39,083 bases of DNA. Source: CAYTID01 sp964437735. Its GTDB lineage: Bacteria > Bacteroidota > Ignavibacteria > UBA10030 > BY39. The stretch lies in the NCBI GenBank assembly GCA_964437735.1, contig CAYTID010000013.1, forward strand, positions 1 through 39,083, read 5' to 3'. Positions 7,349 through 15,808 of the stretch are shown here, piece after piece. The position numbers and the translations under genes are program-made. Every line of letters starts with the position of its first letter. Position 1 is the stretch's first letter. The notes beneath the pieces were generated by a model. The model saw only the letters and a program-made list of their open reading frames with translations. It was not told where the DNA came from and made no database searches.

Positions 7349-8035
7349 ATGGTAGCAGAGAACGTAAAAATAGTACGTTCCCGAGTAGAAGCAGCATGCC
7401 GGCGCGCCCAGAGAAGTTTTGATGAAATAGTTATTGTGGGCGTTACAAAAACAATTCCTTCGGATTTTGTCCGCAAAGCCGTTGAAGCCGGGATTTGGGA
7501 TATCGGGGAAAATTATGTCCAGGAAATGTTGACTAAAAAACTCGAGCTATTAAATGACAATATCCGTTGGCACTTTATTGGGCATCTACAGTCGAATAAA
7601 GTAAAATATGTTGCAGGTAAGGTTGAATTGATTCATTCTGTCGATTCGCTGAAATTAGCAAAAGAAATTTCAAAATACTGCGATAAAAACAATACAAGCC
7701 AGGATATTTTATTAGAAGTAAATACTTCCGGAGAAAGAACAAAATTCGGCATCGAACCCGATAAGGTTTTTGATATTTCGAAAGAAATAATAGATATGCC
7801 GGGCTTGAGATTAAATGGACTGATGACGATCGGAAAATTTTCCGATAATCCGGAAGAATCCAGGAGCGAGTTTAAAGTATTGAGCGGAATAAGAAATGCT
7901 ATCGTTCAAAAAGGAATAGAATTAAAGCATCTCTCGATGGGCATGACAAATGATTTTGAAGTAGCTATCGAAGAAGGTGCAACAATAATAAGACTCGGAA
8001 CCATAATTTTTGGTTCGCGCCAATATAAACAATGA
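7349..8035 (+). CDS. yggS: PLP homeostasis protein, YggS/PROSC/YlmE family
   Basis: A single-domain alanine-racemase-like barrel of 228 residues that binds PLP without known catalysis and keeps free PLP and amino/keto-acid pools balanced. The PLP lysine is Lys34 in VGVTKTIP. Other family marks are IGENYVQE, WHFIGHLQSNK, HSVDS, the VNTSGERTKFG loop, GLMTIG, and the phosphate-binding SMGMTNDFEVAIEEG near the C-terminus. It is the first gene of a run of seven plus-strand genes that ends with rluD. The same yggS-divIVA-ileS-lspA-rluD order is familiar from the end of the Firmicutes division cluster. It has no clear ribosome site and a very short leader. Confidence 0.95.
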   Translation: MVAENVKIVRSRVEAACRRAQRSFDEIVIVGVTKTIPSDFVRKAVEAGIWDIGENYVQEMLTKKLELLNDNIRWHFIGHLQSNKVKYVAGKVELIHSVDSLKLAKEISKYCDKNNTSQDILLEVNTSGERTKFGIEPDKVFDISKEIIDMPGLRLNGLMTIGKFSDNPEESRSEFKVLSGIRNAIVQKGIELKHLSMGMTNDFEVAIEEGATIIRLGTIIFGSRQYKQ

Positions 8036-8055
8036 AATCAAAGGGGAAATAAAAC

Positions 8056-8598
8056 ATGAAGATTTCACCGATTGATATTAAGAAACAGCAATTTAAAAAA
8101 GTTCTGCGCGGGTTCGATCCCGTTGAAGTTGAAACATTCATGGGTATGATAGCATCAGAGATGGATGATTTGGGCAGAACTAACAAAGATTTACAAAACA
8201 AACTAATTGAAACCCAGACTCAACTGAGCGATTACAAAGTTATCGAAAAAACCCTGCACGAAACACTGTTGCAAGCACAGGAAGTCAGCCAAAAATCTGC
8301 CGATAACTCAAAACGCGAATCGCAATTGATCATTCAAGATGCCGAATTAAAAGCAAATCAGATACTTGATAAAGCACGGACAGATCAAACGCGCCTGAAA
8401 GAAGAAGTTGCAATCCTAAAAGTTAAGAAAAGCACTATTACTAACAGGCTAAAGCTGCTTTTAAATTCCGAGCTGGAACTTATAAAAGCACTGGAGGTAG
8501 ACGAGGAGATTTTGCTTACTGATGATGTGGATAGCGGGCATAAAAAAGAATACGATGAATATGATGATATCATAAATAAACTCAACAACGATAATTAA
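8056..8598 (+). CDS. divIVA: DivIVA-domain coiled-coil protein
   Basis: A 180-residue protein starting with the membrane-binding DivIVA lipid-contact region: the family pattern of a PxDIxxxxF start, then LRGFDPVEVETFM. After residue 30 it is almost all heptad-patterned coiled coil (roughly 35-145), ending in an acidic tail with DEYDDI. DivIVA proteins recognise curved membranes at poles and septa and recruit division or envelope-growth proteins. A good ribosome site AAAGGGGAAA precedes ATG 8056. It lies 20 bases after yggS and 13 before punA. DivIVA is best known from Gram-positives, so its exact role in this apparently Gram-negative lineage is unclear. Confidence 0.88.
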   Translation: MKISPIDIKKQQFKKVLRGFDPVEVETFMGMIASEMDDLGRTNKDLQNKLIETQTQLSDYKVIEKTLHETLLQAQEVSQKSADNSKRESQLIIQDAELKANQILDKARTDQTRLKEEVAILKVKKSTITNRLKLLLNSELELIKALEVDEEILLTDDVDSGHKKEYDEYDDIINKLNNDN

Positions 8599-8611
8599 CA
8601 ATAGAGAAAAC

Positions 8612-9430
8612 ATGGAATTACAAAATCAAGTAAATGAAGCATTAGGATATATCAGAAAACATACGAAATTAAAGCCAATAGTTGGAATAATATTAGGAAC
8701 CGGTTTAGGTGGTCTGGTAAAAGAAATTAAAAAAGAAACAGTCCTTGAATACGAAAATATTCCTCACTTTCCCGTATCAACTGTCGAATCGCATCACGGG
8801 AAACTGATTTTTGGAGAATTGAGCGGAAAAAAAGTTGTTGTAATGCAAGGGCGCTTTCATTTTTACGAAGGGTATACAATGCAACAAATTACCTTTCCTG
8901 TACGGGTGATGAAAGCTTTAGGGATCAAAACACTTCTTATTTCAAATGCTGCAGGAGGAATGAATCCGAATTTCCGGAAAGGCGATCTGATGATCATCAA
9001 AGATCATATAAATCTGCAGGGCGATAATCCTCTGATCGGAAAAAATGAAGATGATTTGGGCCCTCGTTTTCCCGACATGTCAGAACCATACTCAAAAAAT
9101 CTAATCGACATTACCGAAAAAACAGCGCTTGATTTAAAAATAAAAGTTCAACAAGGCGTTTTTGTAGCAGTTCAAGGACCGAATCTCGAAACAAAAGCTG
9201 AATACAGATTTTTAAAATACATCGGCGCGGATGCAGTAGGCATGTCGACTGTACCTGAAAACATCGTTGCTGTGCATATGGGACTTCAAGTTATGGGTAT
9301 GTCAATCATCACTGATGAGTGTTTTCCCGACTCATTAAAACCTGCCACCGTCGAAGAAATAATTGAAGTTGCAAATAATGCCGAGCCAAAATTGACCAAA
9401 ATAATGAAAGCAGTTATTAAGAAGATATAA
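8612..9430 (+). CDS. punA: Purine nucleoside phosphorylase (trimeric type)
   Basis: This 272-residue enzyme of the inosine/guanosine phosphorylase family cleaves purine nucleosides with phosphate to base and ribose-1-phosphate in salvage. Visible motifs are the phosphate-binding GTGLGGL near the start, the VESHHGKL loop with its histidines, the FHFYEGY segment, SNAAGGMNP, and the base/sugar region VQGPNLETKAEYRFLKYIGADAVGMSTVPE, where the Glu and the Met-Ser-Thr of the family are intact. Length matches trimeric PNPs. It is embedded between divIVA and ileS, with the next gene starting 1 base after its stop, so it is co-expressed with them. Confidence 0.93.
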   Translation: MELQNQVNEALGYIRKHTKLKPIVGIILGTGLGGLVKEIKKETVLEYENIPHFPVSTVESHHGKLIFGELSGKKVVVMQGRFHFYEGYTMQQITFPVRVMKALGIKTLLISNAAGGMNPNFRKGDLMIIKDHINLQGDNPLIGKNEDDLGPRFPDMSEPYSKNLIDITEKTALDLKIKVQQGVFVAVQGPNLETKAEYRFLKYIGADAVGMSTVPENIVAVHMGLQVMGMSIITDECFPDSLKPATVEEIIEVANNAEPKLTKIMKAVIKKI

Positions 9431-9431
9431 G

Positions 9432-12400
9432 ATGTTTAAAGAGTTAAACGATAAAATACAATATTCAAAACTCGAACTCGAAATTCTAAAGTTCTGGAAA
9501 GAAAAAAATATCTTTTCGATGAGCATAACATCGCGTGAAAGTAAAAACGGTTTTACATTTTTTGAAGGACCGCCGACAGCCAATGGTCGCCCCGGAATTC
9601 ATCATGTAATGAGCCGTACGCTGAAAGATTTGGTCTGCCGCTACAAAACTATGCAGGGCTATCAGGTTCACAGAAAAGCCGGCTGGGATACTCACGGACT
9701 TCCGGTTGAAATCGAAGTAGAAAAATCACTCGGCTTTAAACATAAAGACGATATTGTTAAATATGGCGTTGAAGCCTTTAACTCAGAATGCCGTAAATCG
9801 GTATGGAAGTATAAATCCGATTGGGAACAAATGACTGAGCGAATGGGATATTGGGTAAATTTAGATGATCCCTATATCACATTTGAAAATTATTATATCG
9901 AATCAATCTGGTGGTCGTTAAAACAAATTTATGACAAGAATTTAATTTACAAAGGATACAAAATTCAACCATACTGTCCAAGATGTGAAACTCCTTTGTC
10001 ATCACACGAAGTCTCGCTTGGTTATGAAGATGTTAAAGATCCGAGTGTGTATGTTAAAATGAAATTAAAAGATGAGGAGAATACATATTTTCTTGTCTGG
10101 ACAACTACGCCCTGGACTTTGATATCAAATGTTGCGCTGGCTGTCAATCCTGAAGTTGAATACGTAAAAGTGGAAAATAAAGGATTAAAGCTGATTCTTG
10201 CCAAGCAAAGACTTTCAATTCTCGATGACGAATATGTTGTTGTAGATAGTTTCAAAGGAGAGGAGCTTGCCGGCAAGGAGTATGAAAGACTATTTAATTA
10301 CAATGCCGTAGAAGAAAAAGCATTTTTTTTAGTCACGGGCAATTTCGTTACAACTGAAGACGGAACCGGCATAGTCCATATTGCACCTGCCTACGGTGAA
10401 GAAGATTACCAGATTGGTCGGAAATATGGTTTACCCACAATACATCCTGTCAATAAAAGTGGTGAATTTGTTGAATACGTAACAGATTTTTCGGGTATGT
10501 TTGTCAAAGATGCCGATCCGAAAATTATAATGGAGATGAAATCGCGAGAAGTTTTATACAAAAAGGAAACCATAACGCACAGTTATCCCCACTGCTGGCG
10601 ATGTAAAACACCTCTATTATACTATGCCCGTGAATCCTGGTATATTAGCACAACAAAAGTCGCAAAGCGGATGATCGAACTTAACAATGAGATCAATTGG
10701 TGTCCTCCGGAGGTTGGTACCGGTCGCTTTGGAAATTGGTTGGAAGAAAACAAGGATTGGGCATTGTCACGCGATAGATTTTGGGGAACCCCACTTCCTA
10801 TCTGGACGTGCGGATGCGGCGAGAAAAAGTGTATAGGAAGTATTGAAGAACTTAAAACCGGAAAAATCATAAACGAAAATAATGAATTAACAGAAATTGA
10901 CATTTCGAATATCGACCTGCATAAACCATTTGTAGATAAAATTGTGTTCGACTGTTCTAAATGCGGTAAAACCATGAATCGGACACCGGAATTGATTGAT
11001 GTGTGGTTTGACTCGGGAGCGATGCAATTTGCACAATGGCATTATCCTTTTGAGAACAAAGAAATATTTGAAAGTCAGCATCCCGCAGATTTTATTTGTG
11101 AAGGCATCGATCAAACACGCGGATGGTTTTACTCGCTTCATGCGATAAGTACTTTATTGTTCGACAGGCCGGCATTCAAAAACCTTATCGTCAACGAATT
11201 GATACTTGACAAAGAAGGTCTGAAGATGTCGAAATCCAAAGGCAACACTGTCGATCCGTTTGAGATCCTTGAAAGGTACGGAGCCGATACCACACGCTGG
11301 TACCTCGTTACTGCCAGTCCGCCCTGGAAGCCGACTCTTTTCGATGAAGATGGTTTAAAAGAAGTTCAGAGAAAGTTTTTCGGTACATTAGTCAACACAT
11401 ATTCATTTTTTGCTTTGTATGCAAACATAGATAAGTTTAACTATTCAGAAGCTGAAATAAAACTTAGCGAACGCCTCGAAATTGACCGGTGGATACTCTC
11501 ATCGCTGAATACTTTAATACAAAAATACATCCGGGCGATGGAAGAATACGATGTTACAAAGGCAGCCAGGTTAGTAAGCGAATTTACCATCGACCAACTC
11601 TCAAACTGGTACATACGAAGAAACCGTCGCCGATTCTGGAAAAGTGAAATCGGAAAAGATAAGACAGCCGCTTATCAGACATTGTATGAATGCTTAATGA
11701 CCATAACCAAGTTGATCGCACCTTTTGCTCCATTCCTCTCCGAAGAGATCTACAAAAATTTAAATGGCGTTACACAAAGGGAATCATATTTATCAGTTCA
11801 TCTCGCATTTACTCCTCAGCCGGATGAATCGAAGATAGATGCAGCTCTTGAAGCGCGGATGTCCAAAGCTCAACGAATAGTTTATTTGGCAAGAGCGATC
11901 AGAAATAAGGCAAATATAAAAGTTCGTCAACCGCTCCGGCGTGTCATAATTCCGATTATAAGCGAACAGCATAAAAATGACATCGAGCTTAAAAAAGATG
12001 TAATAATGGACGAAATCAATGTTAAAGCGATCGAGTATGTCAGCGACGATTCGGATATTGTTCATAAAAGATTAAAACCTAATTTCAAAGTTATCGGCAA
12101 AAAATTCGGTAAAGCCGTTCAGGCGGTCGCAAATGAAATCAAAGCACTTGATTCAGCTTCGATACGCGAATTGGAAAAAACAGGAAAATATTCTTTAACA
12201 GTTAATGGAGAAAACCTCGATATAACACTCGAGGATGTGGAAATTTTACATGAAGACATTAAAGGCTGGCTCGTTGAGACAGACAATGAAATCACTGTAG
12301 CTCTCGATACTGAGTTAAGTCCCGAATTAATTGATGAAGGGTATGCCCGTGAGTTCGTTAACCGGATTCAAAATATGCGGAAAGACGCCGGATTTGAAGT

Positions 12401-12590
12401 AACCGACCGTATTAAAATATTTTATATTTGCGGTGAAAAACTTGGAAAAGCAATTTCAAATCAAAAATCTTATATTTCATCCGAAACACTTGCTGAATCG
12501 ATAGCAGATAAAATTGAAGACTCTGATTATTCTTCCGATTGGGATATTAACGGAGAAATTTGTAACATTGCTATTAAAAGAATAAAATAA
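9432..12590 (+). CDS. ileS: Isoleucyl-tRNA synthetase, type 2, with GXHH signature
   Basis: A class I synthetase of 1052 residues charging tRNA-Ile. The length and the DTHGLPVEIEVEK region mark the type-2 (eukaryote-like) IleRS. The catalytic HUP domain starts near residue 40, the editing domain occupies roughly 190-400 (TTTPWTLISN; GTGIVHIAPAYGEED), and KMSKS is at 598-602 (K-M-S-K-S). An anticodon-binding domain and a type-2 C-terminal module follow. Where class I enzymes have HXGH, this one has Gly55-Ile56-His57-His58 (bases 9594-9605). This swapped GXHH signature is known from some type-2 IleRS enzymes that resist very high mupirocin. The start lies 1 base after the punA stop, so translation is probably coupled. 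Confidence 0.96.
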   Translation: MFKELNDKIQYSKLELEILKFWKEKNIFSMSITSRESKNGFTFFEGPPTANGRPGIHHVMSRTLKDLVCRYKTMQGYQVHRKAGWDTHGLPVEIEVEKSLGFKHKDDIVKYGVEAFNSECRKSVWKYKSDWEQMTERMGYWVNLDDPYITFENYYIESIWWSLKQIYDKNLIYKGYKIQPYCPRCETPLSSHEVSLGYEDVKDPSVYVKMKLKDEENTYFLVWTTTPWTLISNVALAVNPEVEYVKVENKGLKLILAKQRLSILDDEYVVVDSFKGEELAGKEYERLFNYNAVEEKAFFLVTGNFVTTEDGTGIVHIAPAYGEEDYQIGRKYGLPTIHPVNKSGEFVEYVTDFSGMFVKDADPKIIMEMKSREVLYKKETITHSYPHCWRCKTPLLYYARESWYISTTKVAKRMIELNNEINWCPPEVGTGRFGNWLEENKDWALSRDRFWGTPLPIWTCGCGEKKCIGSIEELKTGKIINENNELTEIDISNIDLHKPFVDKIVFDCSKCGKTMNRTPELIDVWFDSGAMQFAQWHYPFENKEIFESQHPADFICEGIDQTRGWFYSLHAISTLLFDRPAFKNLIVNELILDKEGLKMSKSKGNTVDPFEILERYGADTTRWYLVTASPPWKPTLFDEDGLKEVQRKFFGTLVNTYSFFALYANIDKFNYSEAEIKLSERLEIDRWILSSLNTLIQKYIRAMEEYDVTKAARLVSEFTIDQLSNWYIRRNRRRFWKSEIGKDKTAAYQTLYECLMTITKLIAPFAPFLSEEIYKNLNGVTQRESYLSVHLAFTPQPDESKIDAALEARMSKAQRIVYLARAIRNKANIKVRQPLRRVIIPIISEQHKNDIELKKDVIMDEINVKAIEYVSDDSDIVHKRLKPNFKVIGKKFGKAVQAVANEIKALDSASIRELEKTGKYSLTVNGENLDITLEDVEILHEDIKGWLVETDNEITVALDTELSPELIDEGYAREFVNRIQNMRKDAGFEVTDRIKIFYICGEKLGKAISNQKSYISSETLAESIADKIEDSDYSSDWDINGEICNIAIKRIK

Positions 12591-12616
12591 TTATCAGATA
12601 TAGAAGGAGACACACA

Positions 12617-13159
12617 ATGGCAAAAACAAAAAAGACAACGGCAATAAAAGCTAAAAAGACAAAAAAAGTTAAGCCGGCTGCCAAAGCCAAAACCGCACCT
12701 AAGAAAAAACCTGCAGCCGAAAAAAAATCACAGCTGGTAAAAGGTGTTCGTAAAACCGCTAAGTCCGAAATTAAAACCCAAAAATCATTACCGGGTTATG
12801 GTTCGAAAGAACTGGAACATTTCAAACAAATTATAGTAGAAAAAAGGAGAGAAATATTGGACGACCTTGAAACACTCCGGAATACTATGATGGACAACAC
12901 AACGGGTGAATATGCCAGTGAAAATCCTTCTTATTCGCTTCACATGGAACAAGGGACCGACGCAATGGAACGGGAGAAAACTTTCCTTTTTGCTTCGAGA
13001 GAAGGAAAATTTTTAAACTATCTTGACGATGCTTTATCGCGTATCGAAAAAGGAACTTATGGCAGGTGCTCTGTTTGTGAAAAATTAATCGAGAAAGAAC
13101 GACTCGAAGCAGTACCGCACGCTCAAATGTGTTTTAAGTGTAAAAGTGCAAGCAAATAA
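12617..13159 (+). CDS. DksA/TraR-family zinc-finger protein with lysine/alanine-rich N-terminal tail
   Basis: The protein has 180 residues. From about 65 onward it is a DksA/TraR protein: a long coiled-coil hairpin, then the C4 zinc finger CX2CX17CX2C (CSVC ... CFKC) near the end. The first 60 residues are a low-complexity basic tail of Lys, Ala and Pro, like histone H1 or bacterial HU tails. DksA-type proteins bind RNA polymerase through the secondary channel and tune transcription with ppGpp. The acidic coiled-coil tip needed for that is not clear here, so the mechanism is open. The basic tail suggests nucleic-acid or polymerase contact. A strong ribosome site AAGGAG precedes ATG 12617. Placement between ileS and lspA matches a DksA-like gene in related operons. 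Confidence 0.85.
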   Translation: MAKTKKTTAIKAKKTKKVKPAAKAKTAPKKKPAAEKKSQLVKGVRKTAKSEIKTQKSLPGYGSKELEHFKQIIVEKRREILDDLETLRNTMMDNTTGEYASENPSYSLHMEQGTDAMEREKTFLFASREGKFLNYLDDALSRIEKGTYGRCSVCEKLIEKERLEAVPHAQMCFKCKSASK

Positions 13160-13176
13160 ACGGAGAAATTTGACAA

Positions 13177-13788
13177 TTGAGAGTTCTTTATTTTACTTGT
13201 TTTATTGTTTTTTTTGACCATCTTACCAAACTAATTGTGAAAGGGGTTAGCATCCCATTTCTTGGTATTAATTTCGAAGGAATGCCATACGGCTCGAGTC
13301 GCCAAATAATTGGAGACTTTGTAAGACTTACTTACATAGAAAACCCCGGAATGGCATTTGGCATTGAATTGGGCGAAAAATTGTTTATCGGTATTATTTC
13401 CATTATTGCCTGTATAGTAATACTTTTATATCTTTACAAAGTAAGAACTGCAAACTTTGGGTTCAGATTGTCGCTAGCTACGATCCTGGGCGGGGCGTTT
13501 GGAAATTTAATCGACCGCGTTTTTTATGGCTTGTTCTTCGGATATGAAAAATTATTTTACGGGCGAGTTGTAGATTTTATCGATATCGATTTTTTTAATA
13601 TTAATATTTTCGGATATTATTTAAACCGTTGGCCCGTTTTTAATATAGCCGATGCGGCTGTGTCTATTGGAGTAATTTTATTGCTGATATATCATAAGGA
13701 AAATAAAATTACTAATCCGCTTCTCGAAAAATCCGATCTTCAAAATCCCGCGCCGGAATCGGTCGATTTACCCTCCTCAAAAAATTAA
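13177..13788 (+). CDS. lspA: Lipoprotein signal peptidase (signal peptidase II)
   Basis: A 203-residue four-helix inner-membrane aspartic protease that cuts prolipoproteins before the lipidated cysteine. The catalytic aspartates lie in GNLIDRV and FNIADAA, and the ENPGMAFGI loop is the family N-x-G-x-A-F motif. The protein is longer than the usual 160-170 residues because of a periplasmic insertion (residues about 30-50) and a loop rich in Phe, Ile and Asp before the last helix. The start must be TTG 13177: an in-frame TGA lies two codons upstream and no ATG occurs before the first helix. GGAG at 13162-13165 may serve as a somewhat distant ribosome site. The 3' tail is Pro/Ser-rich. Confidence 0.92.
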   Translation: MRVLYFTCFIVFFDHLTKLIVKGVSIPFLGINFEGMPYGSSRQIIGDFVRLTYIENPGMAFGIELGEKLFIGIISIIACIVILLYLYKVRTANFGFRLSLATILGGAFGNLIDRVFYGLFFGYEKLFYGRVVDFIDIDFFNINIFGYYLNRWPVFNIADAAVSIGVILLLIYHKENKITNPLLEKSDLQNPAPESVDLPSSKN

Positions 13789-13797
13789 TCTTTTTGT

Positions 13798-14820
13798 ATG
13801 GCACGACATCACAAAATTATTGTTCCTCCGGGAAAAACCCGTGAACGTTTGGATGTTTTTTTAACACATCAAATTGAAAATGCAACGCGGACAAAAATAC
13901 AGGAAGCAATTGAAGCCGGACTTGTTGTTGTAAACGGAAAACAAGAGAGAGCAAGTCATAAAGTTACACCTGATGATATTATTGATGTAACTATTCCGAA
14001 ACAGCCGTCTCCTGACGTGTTACCGGAAAATATTCCACTTAATATTGTTTATGAAGACGACTACTTAATTGTAATCAATAAACCCGCAGATATGGTTACA
14101 CATCCGGCATACGGAAACTACAGCGGAACTCTTGTTAATGCGCTACTTTATCATTGCAACGGAAAACTGGCAAATTCCGGAGGCGATGAATTAATTGAAG
14201 AAGAAGCAACGCTACATAAAAATTCAGATGAACCTATTAATACCAGGGCGGGAATTGTTCACAGACTGGATAAAGATACCTCAGGTTTGATTGTAATAGC
14301 AAAAGACGACGTTACACATGCCAAATTGGCTAAACAATTTTCTGACAGAACAATCAACAGGGAATATTGGGCAATAGTATGGGGATTATTTGGGAAAAAG
14401 AAGAAGGGAATCGTCGAGGCAAACCTGGCGCGAAGTAAAACAGACCGTAAAAAAGTCGCAGTTAGCGAAAGAGGAAGGTTTGCATTAACAGAATATGAAG
14501 TAATGAAAGAATTCGATTTTTTATCATTGATAAAATTGAAGCTTCGCACCGGTAGAACGCACCAAATTCGAGTTCATATGCACCACATAGACCATCCTGT
14601 TTTTGGGGATCCGACATATGGTGGACGCCGAATTACGTACGGCGAAGCTGCGAAAAAAAATAAATCACTGATTCACGAAATGCTAAAAATGCTTCCCAGA
14701 CAGGCATTACATGCAAAAACACTGGGATTTATACATCCCCACACAAATAAGCACTTGGTCTTTGATTCCAATTTGCCTCATGACATGTGGGAGATTCTAA
14801 AAAAACTCGAAAAAGAGTAA
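13798..14820 (+). CDS. rluD: RluA-family 23S rRNA pseudouridine synthase (RluD-like)
   Basis: A 340-residue pseudouridine synthase. An S4 RNA-binding domain covers about residues 15-70, and the catalytic domain carries HRLDKDTSGL at 155-164, with the nucleophile Asp158. The later motifs LKTGRTHQIRVH-type (LRTGRTHQIRVH) and RQALHAKTLGF are intact. The family usually makes pseudouridines in helix 69 of 23S rRNA; the exact target site here is not known. A Ser/Glu/Asp-rich insertion of about 30 residues (121-150) sits just before the catalytic motif and is unusual. The gene follows lspA by 9 bases and closes the yggS operon. It converges with the lytic transglycosylase gene. Confidence 0.92.
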   Translation: MARHHKIIVPPGKTRERLDVFLTHQIENATRTKIQEAIEAGLVVVNGKQERASHKVTPDDIIDVTIPKQPSPDVLPENIPLNIVYEDDYLIVINKPADMVTHPAYGNYSGTLVNALLYHCNGKLANSGGDELIEEEATLHKNSDEPINTRAGIVHRLDKDTSGLIVIAKDDVTHAKLAKQFSDRTINREYWAIVWGLFGKKKKGIVEANLARSKTDRKKVAVSERGRFALTEYEVMKEFDFLSLIKLKLRTGRTHQIRVHMHHIDHPVFGDPTYGGRRITYGEAAKKNKSLIHEMLKMLPRQALHAKTLGFIHPHTNKHLVFDSNLPHDMWEILKKLEKE

Positions 14821-14944
14821 TTCCCCCACAATTAAAATTAGATTTGATTATTAAAAAGGCATAGCGAATATCTATTCGGAGGAGCGTTGTGAATGATTTG
14901 TGCGGAAATTTTAATGTTCAGGAAAAAGTAAACAGAGAAATTTT
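14821..14944. other. Convergent intergenic region with an isolated strong ribosome-binding site
   Basis: This gap lies between the ends of rluD and the lytic transglycosylase gene. A near-perfect Shine-Dalgarno sequence GGAGGAG occurs at 14878-14884. It is followed by GTG 14889 (25 codons, running into the transglycosylase 3' end to 14966) and by ATG 14893 (12 codons, to 14931). Neither peptide resembles a known protein. No convincing terminator hairpin is seen. Confidence 0.3.
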
Positions 14945-15649
14945 TTATCTGATTTTTTGGTGGTAATCTACTACTTTATCAACGTAAGAAACTGTCTGCC
15001 GCCAGCTACCGAAATAGCCATTCCTGGGCTTCCCACCGCCCCAGATTGACTTGTGAAGCGTATAGTATCTCTTCGATAGCAGCGGCAGTGCGTTTTGGAT
15101 CACCCGCCATGAGTACGGGTTTTCTCCTAAGTAGGCTGCAATATCTTGTGCATCGTATATTCTATTTGGTCCGGCGTTATAAGCTGCCAGCGATAAACTT
15201 ATTCTATCGATTTCCGTTTTTGCCGGTTCAAAAATTTTATATAACCACGAAAAATACGTTATTCCCATTTGAATGTTTGCATCAGGCTGAAATCCGAGGT
15301 CAAATTTATCCATTAATTCTACCTGCGTAGTTGGCATTATCTGCATCAGACCCTCAGCTCCGCGCGGACTAACTGCTTCATTATTAAATTGCGATTCCTG
15401 CTTCATTATGGCTAAAATTAAGCGCCAATCTATTCCGACCTCGTTTGCCTTCGCTACTACTATCCCTTTATAAGTGTCATCATTTCCAGCGAAATTCGAT
15501 ACAGAAATATTTTCACTTTCAACAACGTCTTTATTGTTTTCTGCAGCGTAGACAAAACCATCGATTGATATGTTTTGGTAAAACAATTTACCCGGTAATA
15601 GCAACATTATCAGAATAATGGATATCGGTATTTTTGTTCTGATTTTCAT
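14945..15649 (-). CDS. Lytic transglycosylase (SLT/GEWL domain), exported
   Basis: From ATG 15649 the protein has 234 residues: a signal peptide (KIRTKIPISIILIMLLLPG), a short linker, then a soluble lytic transglycosylase domain. The catalytic Glu is in IMKQESQFN (residue 85 of this form). It is followed by the family motifs GLMQIMPTT and LAAYNAGPNRI. Such enzymes cleave the MurNAc-GlcNAc bond in the periplasm during wall growth or for insertion of secretion machinery. A longer reading would begin at a TTG (15739) that is itself part of the -35 box of the promoter at 15711-15739, so the shorter start is right. It has its own promoter but could also receive read-through from rpiB. Confidence 0.9.
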   Translation of the reverse strand: MKIRTKIPISIILIMLLLPGKLFYQNISIDGFVYAAENNKDVVESENISVSNFAGNDDTYKGIVVAKANEVGIDWRLILAIMKQESQFNNEAVSPRGAEGLMQIMPTTQVELMDKFDLGFQPDANIQMGITYFSWLYKIFEPAKTEIDRISLSLAAYNAGPNRIYDAQDIAAYLGENPYSWRVIQNALPLLSKRYYTLHKSIWGGGKPRNGYFGSWRQTVSYVDKVVDYHQKIR

Positions 15650-15710
15650 AAAACGGCTGTAATTCAATGATTTTAAACAATTTACAGCACTATTCTTATA
15701 TAATGGTATA

Positions 15711-15739
15711 AATATACTCTTTATTTTGTTTAATGTCAA
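15711..15739 (-). promoter_or_regulatory. Strong sigma-70 promoter for the lytic transglycosylase
   Basis: On the minus strand TTGACA (15739-15734) and TATATT (15716-15711) are 17 bases apart, an 11 of 12 match. The start point would be near 15704, about 55 bases before ATG 15649. This separates the transglycosylase gene from the upstream alr-manC-rpiB unit. Confidence 0.65.
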
Positions 15740-15808
15740 GTAGATATTTTTTTTGATTTTATTTGATGAGTTATTAAAACAGATTTTGTCCCTAAATAAT
15801 TCCGTTTG

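Noticed and set aside
15650..15739. N-terminal extension of the lytic transglycosylase from TTG 15739
   Set aside because: That TTG is the first half of the -35 box TTGACA; the signal peptide begins properly at ATG 15649.
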